Origin: Desmonostoc muscorum LEGE 12446
GTDB lineage: Bacteria; Cyanobacteriota; Cyanobacteriia; Cyanobacteriales; Nostocaceae
Assembly (NCBI RefSeq): GCF_015207005.2
Contig: NZ_JADEXS020000001.1
Span: forward strand, 6,223,001 to 6,287,000
Direction of reading: 5' to 3'
DNA length: 64,000 bases
The position numbers and the translations under genes were made by a program. The notes beneath the pieces were generated by a model that was given only the letters and a program-made list of their open reading frames with translations, searched no databases and was not told the DNA's origin. Positions 1 through 9,052 of the stretch are shown one piece after another; the first letter of the stretch is position 1; each line of letters opens with the position of its first letter.

Positions 1-1
1 A

Positions 2-1387
2 ATCCCAGAAATTGAGCACATGTATAAGAGAAAGGACATCAGCAGCATCAAAAAATTCATGTCTTCCAGCGTTGATGCTTTCCGCGCTCCCTATGCCCGC
101 GAGGTAAAAGAGCATCCCCGCGCCTGTGTTTTGGTTGGAACGAGTAACGAAACGGAACTTCTCAACGACCCGACAGGCAACCGACGATTTTGGATTATCC
201 CTGTAATAGACGACATCCCAATTGATATTGAGCAGTTAGTCCGAGAACGCGATTTAATTTGGGCAGCTGCTGATGCCCTTTACGAGAAAGGGCATCAGTG
301 GTGGTTATCGCCAGCCGAGTCGAAAGTCCACAACGAAGCCAGCAAAGACTTCCAATCCGTTGACCCCTGGACAGACACAGTATTGGCTTACGCTCGGCAC
401 CAAGGAGAGACAACCACCTCTGAAATTTTGAGAATTGCGCTAGGAATTGAACTTGGCAGACAGGAGATGATATACACCAAAAGAGTTTCAGCTATTCTCC
501 GGTCGAACGGCTGGGAACAGTACAGACAAAAAATCGGCAACAGCCGCCCCTGGGCCTGGCGGCTGAAGTCATCACCAGAAAATCAAAAAAGTTTGGGTAA
601 CAAGGCGGATCAAGGCGGATCACCCGGATCACTTTCCCCGAATTTAGAACTTGACACTGAATTAGAAAATCAAAAAAGTTTGGGTAACAAGGCGGATCAA
701 GGCAGATCACCCGGATCACTTTCCCAAAATTCACAAAGTGATCCGCCTTGTGATCCGGCAAGGCGGATCACACCTCAACCCTTACATAATGAGACTTTCG
801 AGCTAATTAATCCGCCCGTGATCCGCCTTGATCCGCCTACTTTACCAAACTTTTCTGAAAATAATTTTGTTGCACAAGCGCAAATAACAGCGACATCCAC
901 AGAGCCAACAGGAGATAGCAGCGCTGTCACCCGACCCGCCAAGTGCCGTTATTACCAGATAGTTGAAGCCAAGCCAACAATCTTTAAAATCGAAACAGAT
1001 TTTGGAACGGTCAGCGTCAGCGCTGAACCCTATCACCGCCTTGGAACAGGGGAGAGTAAAATCTGGTTTGAATTTCAAACCCCGGATGGGCAGATATTAA
1101 CCAAGAGTATCAAGGCAGATCCAGATAAAAAGCTCTATCCCCGTTTAGCGAAAGAATGCAGTGTTGTTAGGCAGTGGCAGGAGAAAACAAGAAAACATTT
1201 TGCCTCTAAAATCGAAAATCCAGGCTGCAAGTTCAAAGTACGCATTCTTGGAAATGATGACTATGAGTGGGTTGAGGATTGCATTCTCAAAACCGTGCCC
1301 AATTACCCAATCGCCACCCATTTTATATTCAAGACACCGAACAACACGGTCATCACCTCTCAGCTTGGAGAGTTTGAGGAGATGTAG
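2..1387 (+). CDS. VapE/VirE-type protein, 5'-truncated by window edge
   Basis: The frame is open from the first bases, so the true start and the P-loop part lie outside the window. The visible N-terminal part (about 110 residues; YKRKDISSIKKFMSSS, then VLVGTSNETELLNDPTGNRR and FWIIPV) matches the C-terminal half of virulence-associated protein E / VirE-family ATPases. These occur in prophages, satellites and plasmids and are thought to act in replication. After residue 185 the protein becomes low complexity: a 29-residue unit beginning ENQKSLGNKADQG is present twice (578 and 665, 87 bp apart), within a stretch rich in GGCGGATCA motifs. The last 150 residues (from about 940) look like a separate folded domain that I do not recognise. 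The gene hints at a mobile element to the left. Confidence 0.7.
   Translation: MPEIEHMYKRKDISSIKKFMSSSVDAFRAPYAREVKEHPRACVLVGTSNETELLNDPTGNRRFWIIPVIDDIPIDIEQLVRERDLIWAAADALYEKGHQWWLSPAESKVHNEASKDFQSVDPWTDTVLAYARHQGETTTSEILRIALGIELGRQEMIYTKRVSAILRSNGWEQYRQKIGNSRPWAWRLKSSPENQKSLGNKADQGGSPGSLSPNLELDTELENQKSLGNKADQGRSPGSLSQNSQSDPPCDPARRITPQPLHNETFELINPPVIRLDPPTLPNFSENNFVAQAQITATSTEPTGDSSAVTRPAKCRYYQIVEAKPTIFKIETDFGTVSVSAEPYHRLGTGESKIWFEFQTPDGQILTKSIKADPDKKLYPRLAKECSVVRQWQEKTRKHFASKIENPGCKFKVRILGNDDYEWVEDCILKTVPNYPIATHFIFKTPNNTVITSQLGEFEEM
578..835 (+). repeat. Internal repeat of the VapE-like gene
   Basis: Two copies of an 87-bp unit start at 578 and 665. They are followed by further GGATCA/TGATCC iterations to about 835, some of them inverted. 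The unit is a multiple of three, so the reading frame is kept. Confidence 0.8.
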
Positions 1388-2048
1388 GCAATAAAAACGC
1401 GATCGCCTTTTCGGTGCGGTGGGGCGATCGCGGTTGCAAGTAGTTTTATCTCCTTAGAGTTTCAGCGTATTCGCCCTAGCCAGTTTTGTCCTGCCGATGG
1501 TTTTTAAAGATTTGTATAATTTATTGTCTTAATAGGTTCAGTACAGATACTCAGCCGTCCAAAGGTGATTTTTGCATGAGTTCCGGTTTAACCGTGCTAC
1601 GAGGTTAAACAGGTATATTTTTGAGTTGCAAAATCAGCAGTATCTCTAGAATCTAGTCTTTACAATGTGTAGGGACTGTAAACCTACTTCCGAAAATACG
1701 TAAAAGAAGAAGATTTACTTGAACCTATCCCACTATTCTAAAAATCCCTACTTTTTTTCGTAAAATGTGCTTAAAAGCCTTGATTTTTCGTTTTCAACTC
1801 TCAACAAGCTTAAGCTTTTCAGCATAAATATTATTAGTGGGATAGGCTCTGGGGATTCTGACTAGGCCAGAAATTACACGCTAGCTGAGTGCAACAAATA
1901 CATCATTAATCTCCCTAATGATGTATTTGAAATACTTAGTTAGTGGTTGTCTCATAACTATGACTGTGCGATGCCTAGGGCCGGCCGGTACACCATCGCA
2001 ACTCATACACTATATTAAGCAAGTTATGAGTTTTAATTCCTAAACTCC
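1388..2048. other. Gene-free interval with two perfect hairpins
   Basis: No convincing gene is seen. It contains an 8-bp perfect stem, GTTTAACC (1586-1593) with GGTTAAAC (1603-1610), and a 13-bp perfect stem, 1896-1908 with 1916-1928, around a 7-base loop. The second hairpin lies about 120 bp past the end of cpcT and could end its transcript, but there is no T-run. Two HIP1-type sites lie just after the first gene. Confidence 0.5.
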
Positions 2049-2639
2049 TCATACCTTCACTTCATCAGCAAAACTATTCCAACGCAGAAAGTGAAATGGC
2101 CCAGCTATAGAACCCCAGAGACGTTCATCGGTATCAAAGTCCCTTCCCCGGTCGAGACTGAAAAATTCTTTAGCGTCAATCTCAAATTCGTTGTCAAGAT
2201 AAGTATTTTTACCATCACGAACCACAATACAGCCTTTACCGGGTTCAACCCTACCTTTGAAACTGTGGCCTGTCCACTCTACAACCATGTTGCAACCTGA
2301 CATTTTTTGTAGTTGGTCTAAAGATAAAACTTTTAGGCGTTCGGGGTCACGGGATGCGCCGTAAAATTTTTGTTCTTCCTTAACTGTGTAGTGTTCGATG
2401 ACAATGTGGTTTTCTGCTTCAATCAAGTTCATGATCCGCATTCGGTAGGGTTGATTGAGCATAAAATCATAAGCTTGTTCGAGAAATAAACTTACTCCTG
2501 AGAACAATTCCCAGGGTAAAGGACGGATACAAACACGAATGTGTGCATAAAAAGGCGGATTTTCAAAAGCTTGTTCTTGATTGCTAAAGTCAGCTGCCAT
2601 CCAGCGGGCTAAGGTGGCGATATCAGTAGAATTAGTCAT
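2049..2639 (-). CDS. cpcT: Phycocyanin bilin lyase, CpcT/CpeT family
   Basis: A 196-residue protein, the normal length for CpcT, which attaches phycocyanobilin to the Cys-153/155 site of the phycocyanin beta subunit during phycobilisome assembly. The N-terminus (TDIATLARWMAADFSNQEQA), the FYAHIRVCIRPLPW segment, the FYGASRDP motif, the GCNMVVEW segment and the end GPFHFLRW are family hallmarks. It appears monocistronic. cpcT is known from Nostoc PCC 7120 and unicellular species; assignment to cpcT rather than a cpeT paralogue rests on remembered sequence similarity. It acts in the cytoplasm and has no signal peptide. Confidence 0.88.
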   Translation of the reverse strand: MTNSTDIATLARWMAADFSNQEQAFENPPFYAHIRVCIRPLPWELFSGVSLFLEQAYDFMLNQPYRMRIMNLIEAENHIVIEHYTVKEEQKFYGASRDPERLKVLSLDQLQKMSGCNMVVEWTGHSFKGRVEPGKGCIVVRDGKNTYLDNEFEIDAKEFFSLDRGRDFDTDERLWGSIAGPFHFLRWNSFADEVKV

Positions 2640-2878
2640 TACAGACGATCAACCAATTGCTTAAAAATTATCTGGAAGTATTGTAGACCTTGTTAAGGGT
2701 AATAGGGAATGGGGAGTGGGGAGTGGGGAATAGGGATAATTGTTAATGTTTTATGCGTCAAACAAGTTGGCAGGGTTGAGAGCAGAAAATACGTAACTTA
2801 TGGGAAATTAACATAAATACCAATTCGCCATGCCCTATGCCCCATGCCCAATTCCCAATGCAACAAGGTAAAGTTACT

Positions 2879-4108
2879 ATGCTACAGCGATTAATTGTTA
2901 TCGTTATTGCCAGTATATTTTTTAGTAGTTCTTTGACGCTAGCACAGAGTCAAAAGCCCAAACCACCAGATAAATTTCCTCCTAATCCGCTAGAATTTAC
3001 TACACCCGATCCACTTTTACCACGATCGCCCAAGGATAAAAAGCCGTTAAGTCCCGAAGAACAGCAAAATTTAGAACCAGCATTAGATGAGTTAAACCAA
3101 GAAGCTGCGGCGAAACTCCAAGCAGGGGATCAGGTGGGGGCGTTTGAAATTTGGAACCGAGAACTCCGCTTGCGGCGCTTTTTGGGTTCATTAGCAGAGG
3201 TGCAAGCATTATCACGAGTCGGTGCGATCGCTTGGAATCGAAATGAACGCCAAGAAGTAATATATATTAGTCAACGATTGCAAGCAATCCAAAAACAAAC
3301 CCAACAACAGAAAAAATCTAGCGAAATTGATTTAGAACTATGGCGATCGCTAGGTCAAGCTTACCAAAATCTGCGATCGCCTAAACCAGCTGTAGAAGCT
3401 TATAACCAAGTTTTGCTAGCAGTCCGACAACAAAAAGATACCGCAGCATTAGTAGAAACTCTCAAGACAATTGGAGAACTGCATCTAAGTTGGTTTGATT
3501 ATCGCCAAGCTGCGCCAATCTACGAGGAATTGTTGAGTTTAGATACTTCCCAAGGGGAATCTGCAAACGAGGTAACATATCTGCAAAAATTAGCTGAGAT
3601 TTACGAACAGACAGAACAACACCAGCAGTCATTAAATGTACTTAACAAACTTGCAGAAATTTACACTAATGAAAATAATCTGATTAAAATACCAGAATTA
3701 AAGCTGGCCATCGCCTCAGATTACGAATCTCTGGGTAAGACAGATCCTAATTTACTGCTAGAGGCTTTTAAAAATTATCAAGAAGCTTATACAACTGCTT
3801 GGCAATTACAGGAATATGTTCGTGCTGGTGAAGCTTTGCAGAAGTTAATTGCGCTGTATCGTTCTCAAGGACAAATAGATGAGGCTTTAGAGGCTAGCCA
3901 AATTCTCATAGATACACAAACGCAGGCCGCCAACTTTTACACCGTGATGCAAGCTTACGATCAAATTGGACAATTGTATTTAGAACGCAAAGAATATCCT
4001 CAAGCACTAACAGCTTTTCAAAAAGGGTTAGAACTGGCCCAACAACTCAAACATCAAGAAGCATACTTTACTGAGCAAATTAAAAAACTACCGAAAGCAA
4101 ATTTGTAA
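2879..4108 (+). CDS. Secreted TPR-repeat protein
   Basis: The start is set at the ATG of MLQRLIVIVIASIFF because it begins a clear signal peptide ending near LAQS; an upstream in-frame ATG at 2837 lies in repeat-derived sequence and gives an implausible leader. A proline-rich linker (KPPDKFPPNPLEF, DPLLPRSPKDKKPLSPEE) leads into about six degenerate tetratricopeptide repeats (for example ALDELNQEAAAKLQAGDQ, LYLERKEYPQALTAFQKG). This suggests a periplasmic or outer-membrane-side scaffold. Similar proteins are common in filamentous cyanobacteria without assigned function. It has no operon partner: cpcT lies upstream on the other strand and a repeat-rich gap follows. Confidence 0.75.
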   Translation: MLQRLIVIVIASIFFSSSLTLAQSQKPKPPDKFPPNPLEFTTPDPLLPRSPKDKKPLSPEEQQNLEPALDELNQEAAAKLQAGDQVGAFEIWNRELRLRRFLGSLAEVQALSRVGAIAWNRNERQEVIYISQRLQAIQKQTQQQKKSSEIDLELWRSLGQAYQNLRSPKPAVEAYNQVLLAVRQQKDTAALVETLKTIGELHLSWFDYRQAAPIYEELLSLDTSQGESANEVTYLQKLAEIYEQTEQHQQSLNVLNKLAEIYTNENNLIKIPELKLAIASDYESLGKTDPNLLLEAFKNYQEAYTTAWQLQEYVRAGEALQKLIALYRSQGQIDEALEASQILIDTQTQAANFYTVMQAYDQIGQLYLERKEYPQALTAFQKGLELAQQLKHQEAYFTEQIKKLPKANL

Positions 4109-4140
4109 CTGATATCTGCGATTAGCTTACTCTATTGTAG

Positions 4141-4169
4141 GCGATGTCTACGACGGGCTACGCCTACGC
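4141..4169. repeat. 29-bp dispersed palindromic repeat, intergenic copy
   Basis: The unit begins GCGATGTCTACGACGG and ends GCTACGCCTACGC. An identical copy lies inside the WD40 gene (52007-52035) and a copy with two changes lies inside the DUF1634 gene (55055-55083, opposite strand). Such imperfect palindromes are dispersed in Nostocales genomes. Confidence 0.85.
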
Positions 4170-4304
4170 ATTTATTTGTGTTGATGAGAAAAAGCGATCG
4201 CCGCAGTCTCAAGTATCATATACTGCCTTTACCTTATTATTACCACACTGCTTTTGTTCTCAATTCTGCTTCACAAACAAACGCTGTTATTAATATTTAT
4301 TCCA

Positions 4305-4388
4305 ATTTTGTTACTAAAATAACAAGCTTAGTGACCAAAACAACAATTTTTGTTACAAACCTCAGAATTTTCGTTACAGTTTGACGAT
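4305..4388. repeat. Degenerate 21-bp tandem repeat
   Basis: Four 21-bp units (starting 4305, 4326, 4347, 4368) share a core like TTTTGTTAC. They lie in a gene-free gap (4109-4643) and would translate as heptapeptides of the type FVTKITS, but no credible gene is seen. Confidence 0.55.
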
Positions 4389-4643
4389 TTTAGTTAATAT
4401 TGCTGAGACAATGGTTAAACTTAAGACTAATTTTCGTGGATTTTACTCAACCAAAATGAAACTTTAGTAAGGCAAGCTAGTTTTATAGGAATCCACTTTG
4501 ATTTTTGAACTTATTTGCATAGGTAGTAGAGACGCAATTAATCACGTCTGTTAGGCAATACGGAATTAGCCTTTTCAAGTTTTACCTACCTTCTTTAAAA
4601 ATCAAATAGGAGTTGTATAAAACACGATACAAAAAACATAACT

Positions 4644-5054
4644 ATGACTCGTAAAAAACTTACATATCGCGCTCTACGAAAAGCTGAATTGAGAATCTCT
4701 GGACTCAAAGCAATTGATACAAACATTGATTTTGGGGATGATCGTAACTTGCCAAATCTCACACAATTAGTTGAGCAGTACCGTAGCAAAATAAATGCTT
4801 ATAATAGCGCTCTGAGTTTACTTGACTCTTACAAATATGAGATGAAAGAGTTAGATAAAACTTTGAACGATCTAATGGAAAAAATGCTCATTGGAGTTGC
4901 ATTTAAGTACGGCAAAGACAGCCATGAATATGAGATGGCGGGTGGTGTTCGTAAAAGCGTTCGTGTCCGGAGAAGCTTAGTCAGTCGTTTACAAGCTAGT
5001 AAGAATGAAGTATCGACTAGCAATACCCAAAATACGCAAATAATTGAGCAATAA
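4644..5054 (+). CDS. Conserved hypothetical protein, small and basic
   Basis: A 136-residue protein starting MTRKKLTYRALRKAELRI. The middle is predicted helical (LTQLVEQYRSKINAYNSAL, then ELDKTLNDLMEKML). It continues with KYGKDSHEYEMAGGVRKS and a basic stretch RVRRSLVSRLQ, and ends in an S/T/N/Q tail. The GGVRKS-type segment recurs in small Nostoc proteins of unknown function, as far as I recall. No ribosome site is close to this ATG (an AGGAG lies about 35 bp upstream), so the start is uncertain. I do not recognise a domain. Confidence 0.55.
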   Translation: MTRKKLTYRALRKAELRISGLKAIDTNIDFGDDRNLPNLTQLVEQYRSKINAYNSALSLLDSYKYEMKELDKTLNDLMEKMLIGVAFKYGKDSHEYEMAGGVRKSVRVRRSLVSRLQASKNEVSTSNTQNTQIIEQ

Positions 5055-5096
5055 TAGCTCATGACTTCTTATTAAAATTTGAAGTTACATACAAAA

Positions 5097-5114
5097 AGTC
5101 CGCTTTCGCGGACT
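5097..5114 (-). terminator. Rho-independent terminator, minus strand
   Basis: Stem AGTCCGC / GCGGACT with a 4-base loop, followed on the minus strand by TTTTTG. It lies about 150 bp past the aldo/keto reductase stop and fits as its terminator. Confidence 0.55.
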
Positions 5115-5269
5115 GTGGACATTGGATAAGGTTAAGTTGTCACCAAGAGTGTCTACAAGATGTTAGACTCAATATTCATTCTTTCTTAGTTCAACTAAAA
5201 AATCAAGTTTTTTAGCTCAAATATTAGGACATAAATTCTGGATTTAGGTCTTTTTAATGTCCAAAAACT

Positions 5270-6250
5270 TCACTTAGTCTGAAAAATATTTTGCACCATT
5301 TTTTTGTCTGTACTCGCCGCTGCTTTATCTAACTCTGCAATTTCACCAGCGTCTAATTGCCAACCCAACGCACCAATATTTTCCCTGGCTTGTTCCAGAG
5401 TCTTTGCTCCAGGGATGGGAATGGTTCCTTTACAGATGCACCAGTTAATTGCTACCTGTGACATAGTTTTGTTTCTGGACAGTGCCACTTCTTGCAAACA
5501 TGCTAAAAGCGATCGCACTCCTGGTAAAATCTGTCTAAACAGCAGACCTCGTATACCTTTGGGAAAATAACCTCCAACAGAGTATTTTCCAGTCAGTAGC
5601 CCCAAAGCCAAAGGACTGTAAGCAATCAATTTGATTCCCAACTCATCACAAACATCTTTAAGTTCGAGTTGGGTAACAGGATATGTAGACAGCAAAGAAT
5701 ATTGAACTTGCAGAGTAGTGATGGGAACGCCTCGCTGGGCAAACTTTTTCTGCACTTGTTTGAGCCGTTTCGGACCGTAATTGGATAGTCCTACTCCCTT
5801 AACCAACCCTTGCTCATAGACATCAGCCAAACCATCCAACAACCCCCCTTCTTGCCAGGGAGCATAGTTGGCTGTAGACCAATGCATTTGTACTAAATCA
5901 ACATTTTTTCCCAGACGTTGAGCAGATGATTGGCAAGCCCTTACCATTGATTGGCGTGTCCATCTCCAGGGGTAAGCAGCAAGCTTAGTAGCAATACAAA
6001 TATTTTCTTGATTGGAACCTACATATTCTCGGTTGAATTGTCCTAAAAGTAGCTCACTTCGACCATTCAATCTCCCAGTTCCGTAAGAATCACCTGTATC
6101 AAATAAAGTCACACCGTTACTTACACAAAGGTTGAAGACGGCTTTCAACTGGTCATCCATGCTTTCGTCATATCCCCAAAGCAATTGGTTGCCCCAAGCC
6201 CAGGTTCCACAGCCCATATTTGGCAGGGAGAGTTTTTGCAGAGTCTGCAT
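5270..6250 (-). CDS. Aldo/keto reductase
   Basis: A 326-residue (alpha/beta)8 NADPH-dependent carbonyl reductase. It contains the tetrad regions of the family: D and Y in LFDTGDSYGTG, K in ICIATKLAAYPW, and H in VQMHWS. The SPLALGLLTGKY and AINWCICKGTIPIPGAKT segments, the latter forming the cofactor end of the barrel, are also present. Length and motif order are normal. Close relatives in plants and cyanobacteria include pyridoxal-reductase-like and general carbonyl-detoxifying enzymes, so the substrate cannot be set. It is transcribed alone, away from rpsU. Confidence 0.85.
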   Translation of the reverse strand: MQTLQKLSLPNMGCGTWAWGNQLLWGYDESMDDQLKAVFNLCVSNGVTLFDTGDSYGTGRLNGRSELLLGQFNREYVGSNQENICIATKLAAYPWRWTRQSMVRACQSSAQRLGKNVDLVQMHWSTANYAPWQEGGLLDGLADVYEQGLVKGVGLSNYGPKRLKQVQKKFAQRGVPITTLQVQYSLLSTYPVTQLELKDVCDELGIKLIAYSPLALGLLTGKYSVGGYFPKGIRGLLFRQILPGVRSLLACLQEVALSRNKTMSQVAINWCICKGTIPIPGAKTLEQARENIGALGWQLDAGEIAELDKAAASTDKKMVQNIFQTK

Positions 6251-6352
6251 CTTTGCTGTCTGTAGATTGCCTTAATAATTATCAGGCAATTCATTGGAAC
6301 TAAGCTAAAACACATCCCAACCTATTGAAAAAGCGATCGCACAGACTTATAA

Positions 6353-6541
6353 TTAATTGTGAAAACTTCTCTTACGCTGTTTATGCTTAGCGATCGCTTT
6401 GCGTTTGCGTTTTTGTAGGGGTGTTTCAAAGTGGCGGTGCTTTCTGATATCTGGAAAAATTCCTGCCTTAGACACTTCTCGCTTAAATCTACGTAAGGCT
6501 GATTCGATACCTTCATTTTCGCCTACGATTATTTGCGTCAT
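6353..6541 (-). CDS. rpsU: 30S ribosomal protein S21
   Basis: A 62-residue basic protein starting [20 protein letters not shown], with [15 protein letters not shown] and a C-terminal [15 protein letters not shown] tail, typical of bacterial S21. S21 sits near the anti-Shine-Dalgarno end of 16S rRNA and helps initiation. It lies downstream of rbp on the same strand. The rbp-rpsU pairing is known from Anabaena, where the two are co-regulated by cold; the terminator between them (6611-6635) would let part of the transcripts read through. Confidence 0.93.
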   Translation of the reverse strand: MTQIIVGENEGIESALRRFKREVSKAGIFPDIRKHRHFETPLQKRKRKAIAKHKQRKRSFHN

Positions 6542-6610
6542 AGTCTATTCCTACTAAGATTTGTTTCATGAGTGTGCGTAAGTGGTAAGCACCTTGTTCA
6601 ACGGAAGCAC

Positions 6611-6635
6611 AAAAAAAAGCAGACGCCTTGTCTGC
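6611..6635 (-). terminator. Terminator/attenuator between rbp and rpsU
   Basis: On the minus strand, stem GCAGAC-5 nt-GTCTGC is followed directly by eight T. It lies 38 bp past the rbp stop and 70 bp before rpsU, so it should end most rbp transcripts and set the rbp:rpsU ratio. Confidence 0.85.
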
Positions 6636-6672
6636 CCTCAAGACCTTAGAGTTAAATTCTTGGTTCTAGACC

Positions 6673-6981
6673 TTAATAGCGTCGGGAGTATCCACCACCA
6701 CCGCCACTTCCTCGTCTACCACCAGAGGAACCGCCATCTGTCTTAGGTTTAGCTTTATTAACTTTTAAACTCCGACCCATCCACTCAGCGCTATCAAGGG
6801 CTTCGATTGCTGCTGCTTCTTGGGCGTCTGATTCCATTTGTACAAAGCCAAAACCTCTTACCCGGCCTGTTTCTCGATCAATAGGCAATTGAACTTCTTT
6901 TACAGTTCCGTATTCTGAAAAGACTTGCCTGAGGTCTTCTTCTCTAACCTCATAGGATAGATTACCGACATAAATTGACAT
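6673..6981 (-). CDS. rbp: RRM RNA-binding protein with glycine-rich tail (Rbp)
   Basis: A 102-residue protein made of a single RNA-recognition motif with RNP2 SIYVGNLSY near the N-terminus and RNP1 RGFGFVQM at about residue 43, then a glycine/arginine tail (GGRRGSGGGGGYSRRY). This is the cyanobacterial cold-inducible RbpA type, which binds single-stranded RNA and may act as an RNA chaperone in place of CspA. The 5' leader (6982-7110) is long and AT-rich, as in cold-regulated rbp genes. Followed by rpsU. Confidence 0.92.
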   Translation of the reverse strand: MSIYVGNLSYEVREEDLRQVFSEYGTVKEVQLPIDRETGRVRGFGFVQMESDAQEAAAIEALDSAEWMGRSLKVNKAKPKTDGGSSGGRRGSGGGGGYSRRY

Positions 6982-7129
6982 AAAGTGTCTCCAGAAGCAT
7001 GGGAGTGTAGAGATTTATATCCGGATAGGTCTGTAATACAAATATATATAAAAACAAACTACACAACCGAATTTAATCTTTCTTTGACACTTTAACACAA
7101 ATTTAAAGGTGAATGTTCGTAAGCAACAT

Positions 7130-7166
7130 AGGGAGTAGGGAGTGGGGAGTGGGGAGTGGGGAATGG
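7130..7166. repeat. G-rich minisatellite
   Basis: Iterated GGGAGTGGGGA units between rbp and ilvA; the same family recurs in many gaps of this window (for example 2706, 8929, 13032, 43312, 44282, 57190). Confidence 0.8.
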
Positions 7167-7415
7167 GGCAATAATTCGGGACAAGGGGAAAGATATATTA
7201 GAAGTTTTCTCCTTGTCTGCCCACACTTCATCATCGTCATCTTCCCCACTCACCCTCACAGGTACATCACGATCGCTGTAAAATTAATCTCCATCTGGTA
7301 TTTGCTAACCCGTTGACGAATGATTCCTAGATGATATACAGCAAGCGGATTTATCCGTGGAATCAGTCGAAAATCCTTTCATCCAAAATCTAAAATCTAA
7401 AGTTGTCTGACGCCC

Positions 7416-8927
7416 ATGTATTGTGACTACCTCATTCAAATCCTGACAGCCCGTGTGTATGATGTTGCTCAGGAAACACCACTAGAGTATGCCCCAAATC
7501 TGTCTGCACGGCTGAATAATCAACTCCTGCTAAAACGTGAGGATATGCAGTCAGTATTTTCCTTTAAATTGCGGGGTGCCTATAACAAAATGGTACAACT
7601 GCCGCCAGATATATTGGCACAGGGTGTAATCGCAGCATCGGCGGGTAACCATGCTCAGGGAGTTGCTCTGGCAGCCCAGCGCTTGGAAACCAGAGCGATT
7701 ATCGTCATGCCGATAACCACACCCCAAGTGAAGGTAGATGCAGTTAAAAGTAGGGGCGGAGTAGTTGTATTACATGGAAATACCTACGATGATGCTTATA
7801 CTTATGCCCGTCAATTAGAAGCCGAAAAAGGGTTAACTTTTATTCATCCCTTTGACGATCCCCATGTCATTGCTGGACAGGGAACAATCGGTATGGAAAT
7901 TTTACGGCAATATCAGCAACCGATCCATGCGATTTTTGTAGCCATTGGCGGGGGCGGATTAATTTCTGGGATTGGAGCTTATGTGAAACGGTTGCGTCCC
8001 GAAATTAAAGTGATTGGTGTTGAGCCAGTAGATGCCGATGCCATGTCTCAGTCCTTGAAAGCCGGACATCGGGTGCGTTTATCCCAAGTGGGGTTATTTG
8101 CTGATGGGGTAGCGGTGCGGGAAGTAGGTGAAGAAACCTTCCGTTTGTGTCAGCAGTATGTAGATGAGATTATTTTAGTGGATACGGATGATACTTGTGC
8201 GGCGATTAAAGACGTGTTTGAGGATACACGATCGATTTTAGAACCAGCAGGTGCATTGGCGATCGCAGCTGCCAAAGCCTACGCAGAACGAGAACAAATC
8301 ACAGGACAAACTTTAATTGCTGTAGCTTGCGGTGCAAACATGAACTTCGATCGCCTCCGTTTCGTCGCAGAACGGGCAGAGTTTGGCGAACGCCGCGAAG
8401 CTATCTTTGCAGTCACAATTCCTGAAGAACGAGGAAGTATTCGCCAGTTTTGTGAATGTATTGGCAAACGCAATCTCACCGAGTTTAATTATCGCATTGC
8501 CGATGCCAAAACAGCCCATATTTTTGTCGGTGTGCAAATTCAAAACCGTGCTGATGCTTCAAAGATGGTAGAAACCTTTGAAGCTCAAGGATTTGAAACC
8601 CTGGATTTAACAGACGACGAACTTACTAAACTACATCTACGGCACATGGTGGGTGGGCACTCTCCCCTTGCTCACAATGAATTGCTCTACCGTTTTGAGT
8701 TTCCAGAACGTCCCGGTGCATTGATGAAGTTTGTTGGTTCCATGAGTCCGAATTGGAATATCAGTCTTTTTCACTACCGCAACAATGGAGCAGACTACGG
8801 ACGAATTGTCGTTGGTATCCAGGTTCCTCCCCACGAGATGGAAGAGTGGCAAGCATTTCTGGATACCCTTGGTTATCGGTATTGGGATGAAAACAAGAAT
8901 CCAGCATACAAGCTGTTTTTGGCATAA
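7416..8927 (+). CDS. ilvA: Threonine ammonia-lyase, biosynthetic
   Basis: A 503-residue PLP enzyme that deaminates threonine to 2-oxobutanoate, the first step of isoleucine synthesis. The PLP lysine is K51 in SVFSFKLRGA. The glycine loop is in IGGGGLISGIGA, and the SAGNHAQGVA signature is present. The C-terminal third carries two ACT-like regulatory domains (EERGSIRQFCECIG and EFPERPGALMKFVG), as in the isoleucine-inhibited long form. There is no clear ribosome site before the first ATG, but the N-terminus aligns with the family from there. It is monocistronic and ends in repeat DNA. Confidence 0.93.
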   Translation: MYCDYLIQILTARVYDVAQETPLEYAPNLSARLNNQLLLKREDMQSVFSFKLRGAYNKMVQLPPDILAQGVIAASAGNHAQGVALAAQRLETRAIIVMPITTPQVKVDAVKSRGGVVVLHGNTYDDAYTYARQLEAEKGLTFIHPFDDPHVIAGQGTIGMEILRQYQQPIHAIFVAIGGGGLISGIGAYVKRLRPEIKVIGVEPVDADAMSQSLKAGHRVRLSQVGLFADGVAVREVGEETFRLCQQYVDEIILVDTDDTCAAIKDVFEDTRSILEPAGALAIAAAKAYAEREQITGQTLIAVACGANMNFDRLRFVAERAEFGERREAIFAVTIPEERGSIRQFCECIGKRNLTEFNYRIADAKTAHIFVGVQIQNRADASKMVETFEAQGFETLDLTDDELTKLHLRHMVGGHSPLAHNELLYRFEFPERPGALMKFVGSMSPNWNISLFHYRNNGADYGRIVVGIQVPPHEMEEWQAFLDTLGYRYWDENKNPAYKLFLA

Positions 8928-8928
8928 G

Positions 8929-9052
8929 TGGGGATTGGGGAGTGGGGACTGGGGATTGGGGGATGAGGGAGCAGGGGAGGCAGGGGAGGCAGGGGAGAAA
9001 TAACTAATGCCCAATACCCAATCCCCAGTCCCCAATCCCTAGTCCCTAATCC
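8929..9052. repeat. G-rich minisatellite forming a large inverted repeat
   Basis: GGGGATTGGGGAGTGGGGAC-type units on the left are answered by CCCAATCCCCAGTCCCC-type units on the right, so the whole 120 bp can fold back. It separates convergent ilvA and the next minus-strand gene and may act as a terminator. Confidence 0.8.

Noticed and set aside
4178..4384. 68-residue frame with FVTKITS-type repeats
   Set aside because: Derived from the degenerate 21-bp repeat; no ribosome site or recognisable start.
6322..6516. Second small minus-strand frame overlapping rpsU
   Set aside because: Out-of-frame shadow of S21.
7113..7316. 67-residue frame between rbp and ilvA
   Set aside because: Begins in minisatellite DNA and matches nothing.
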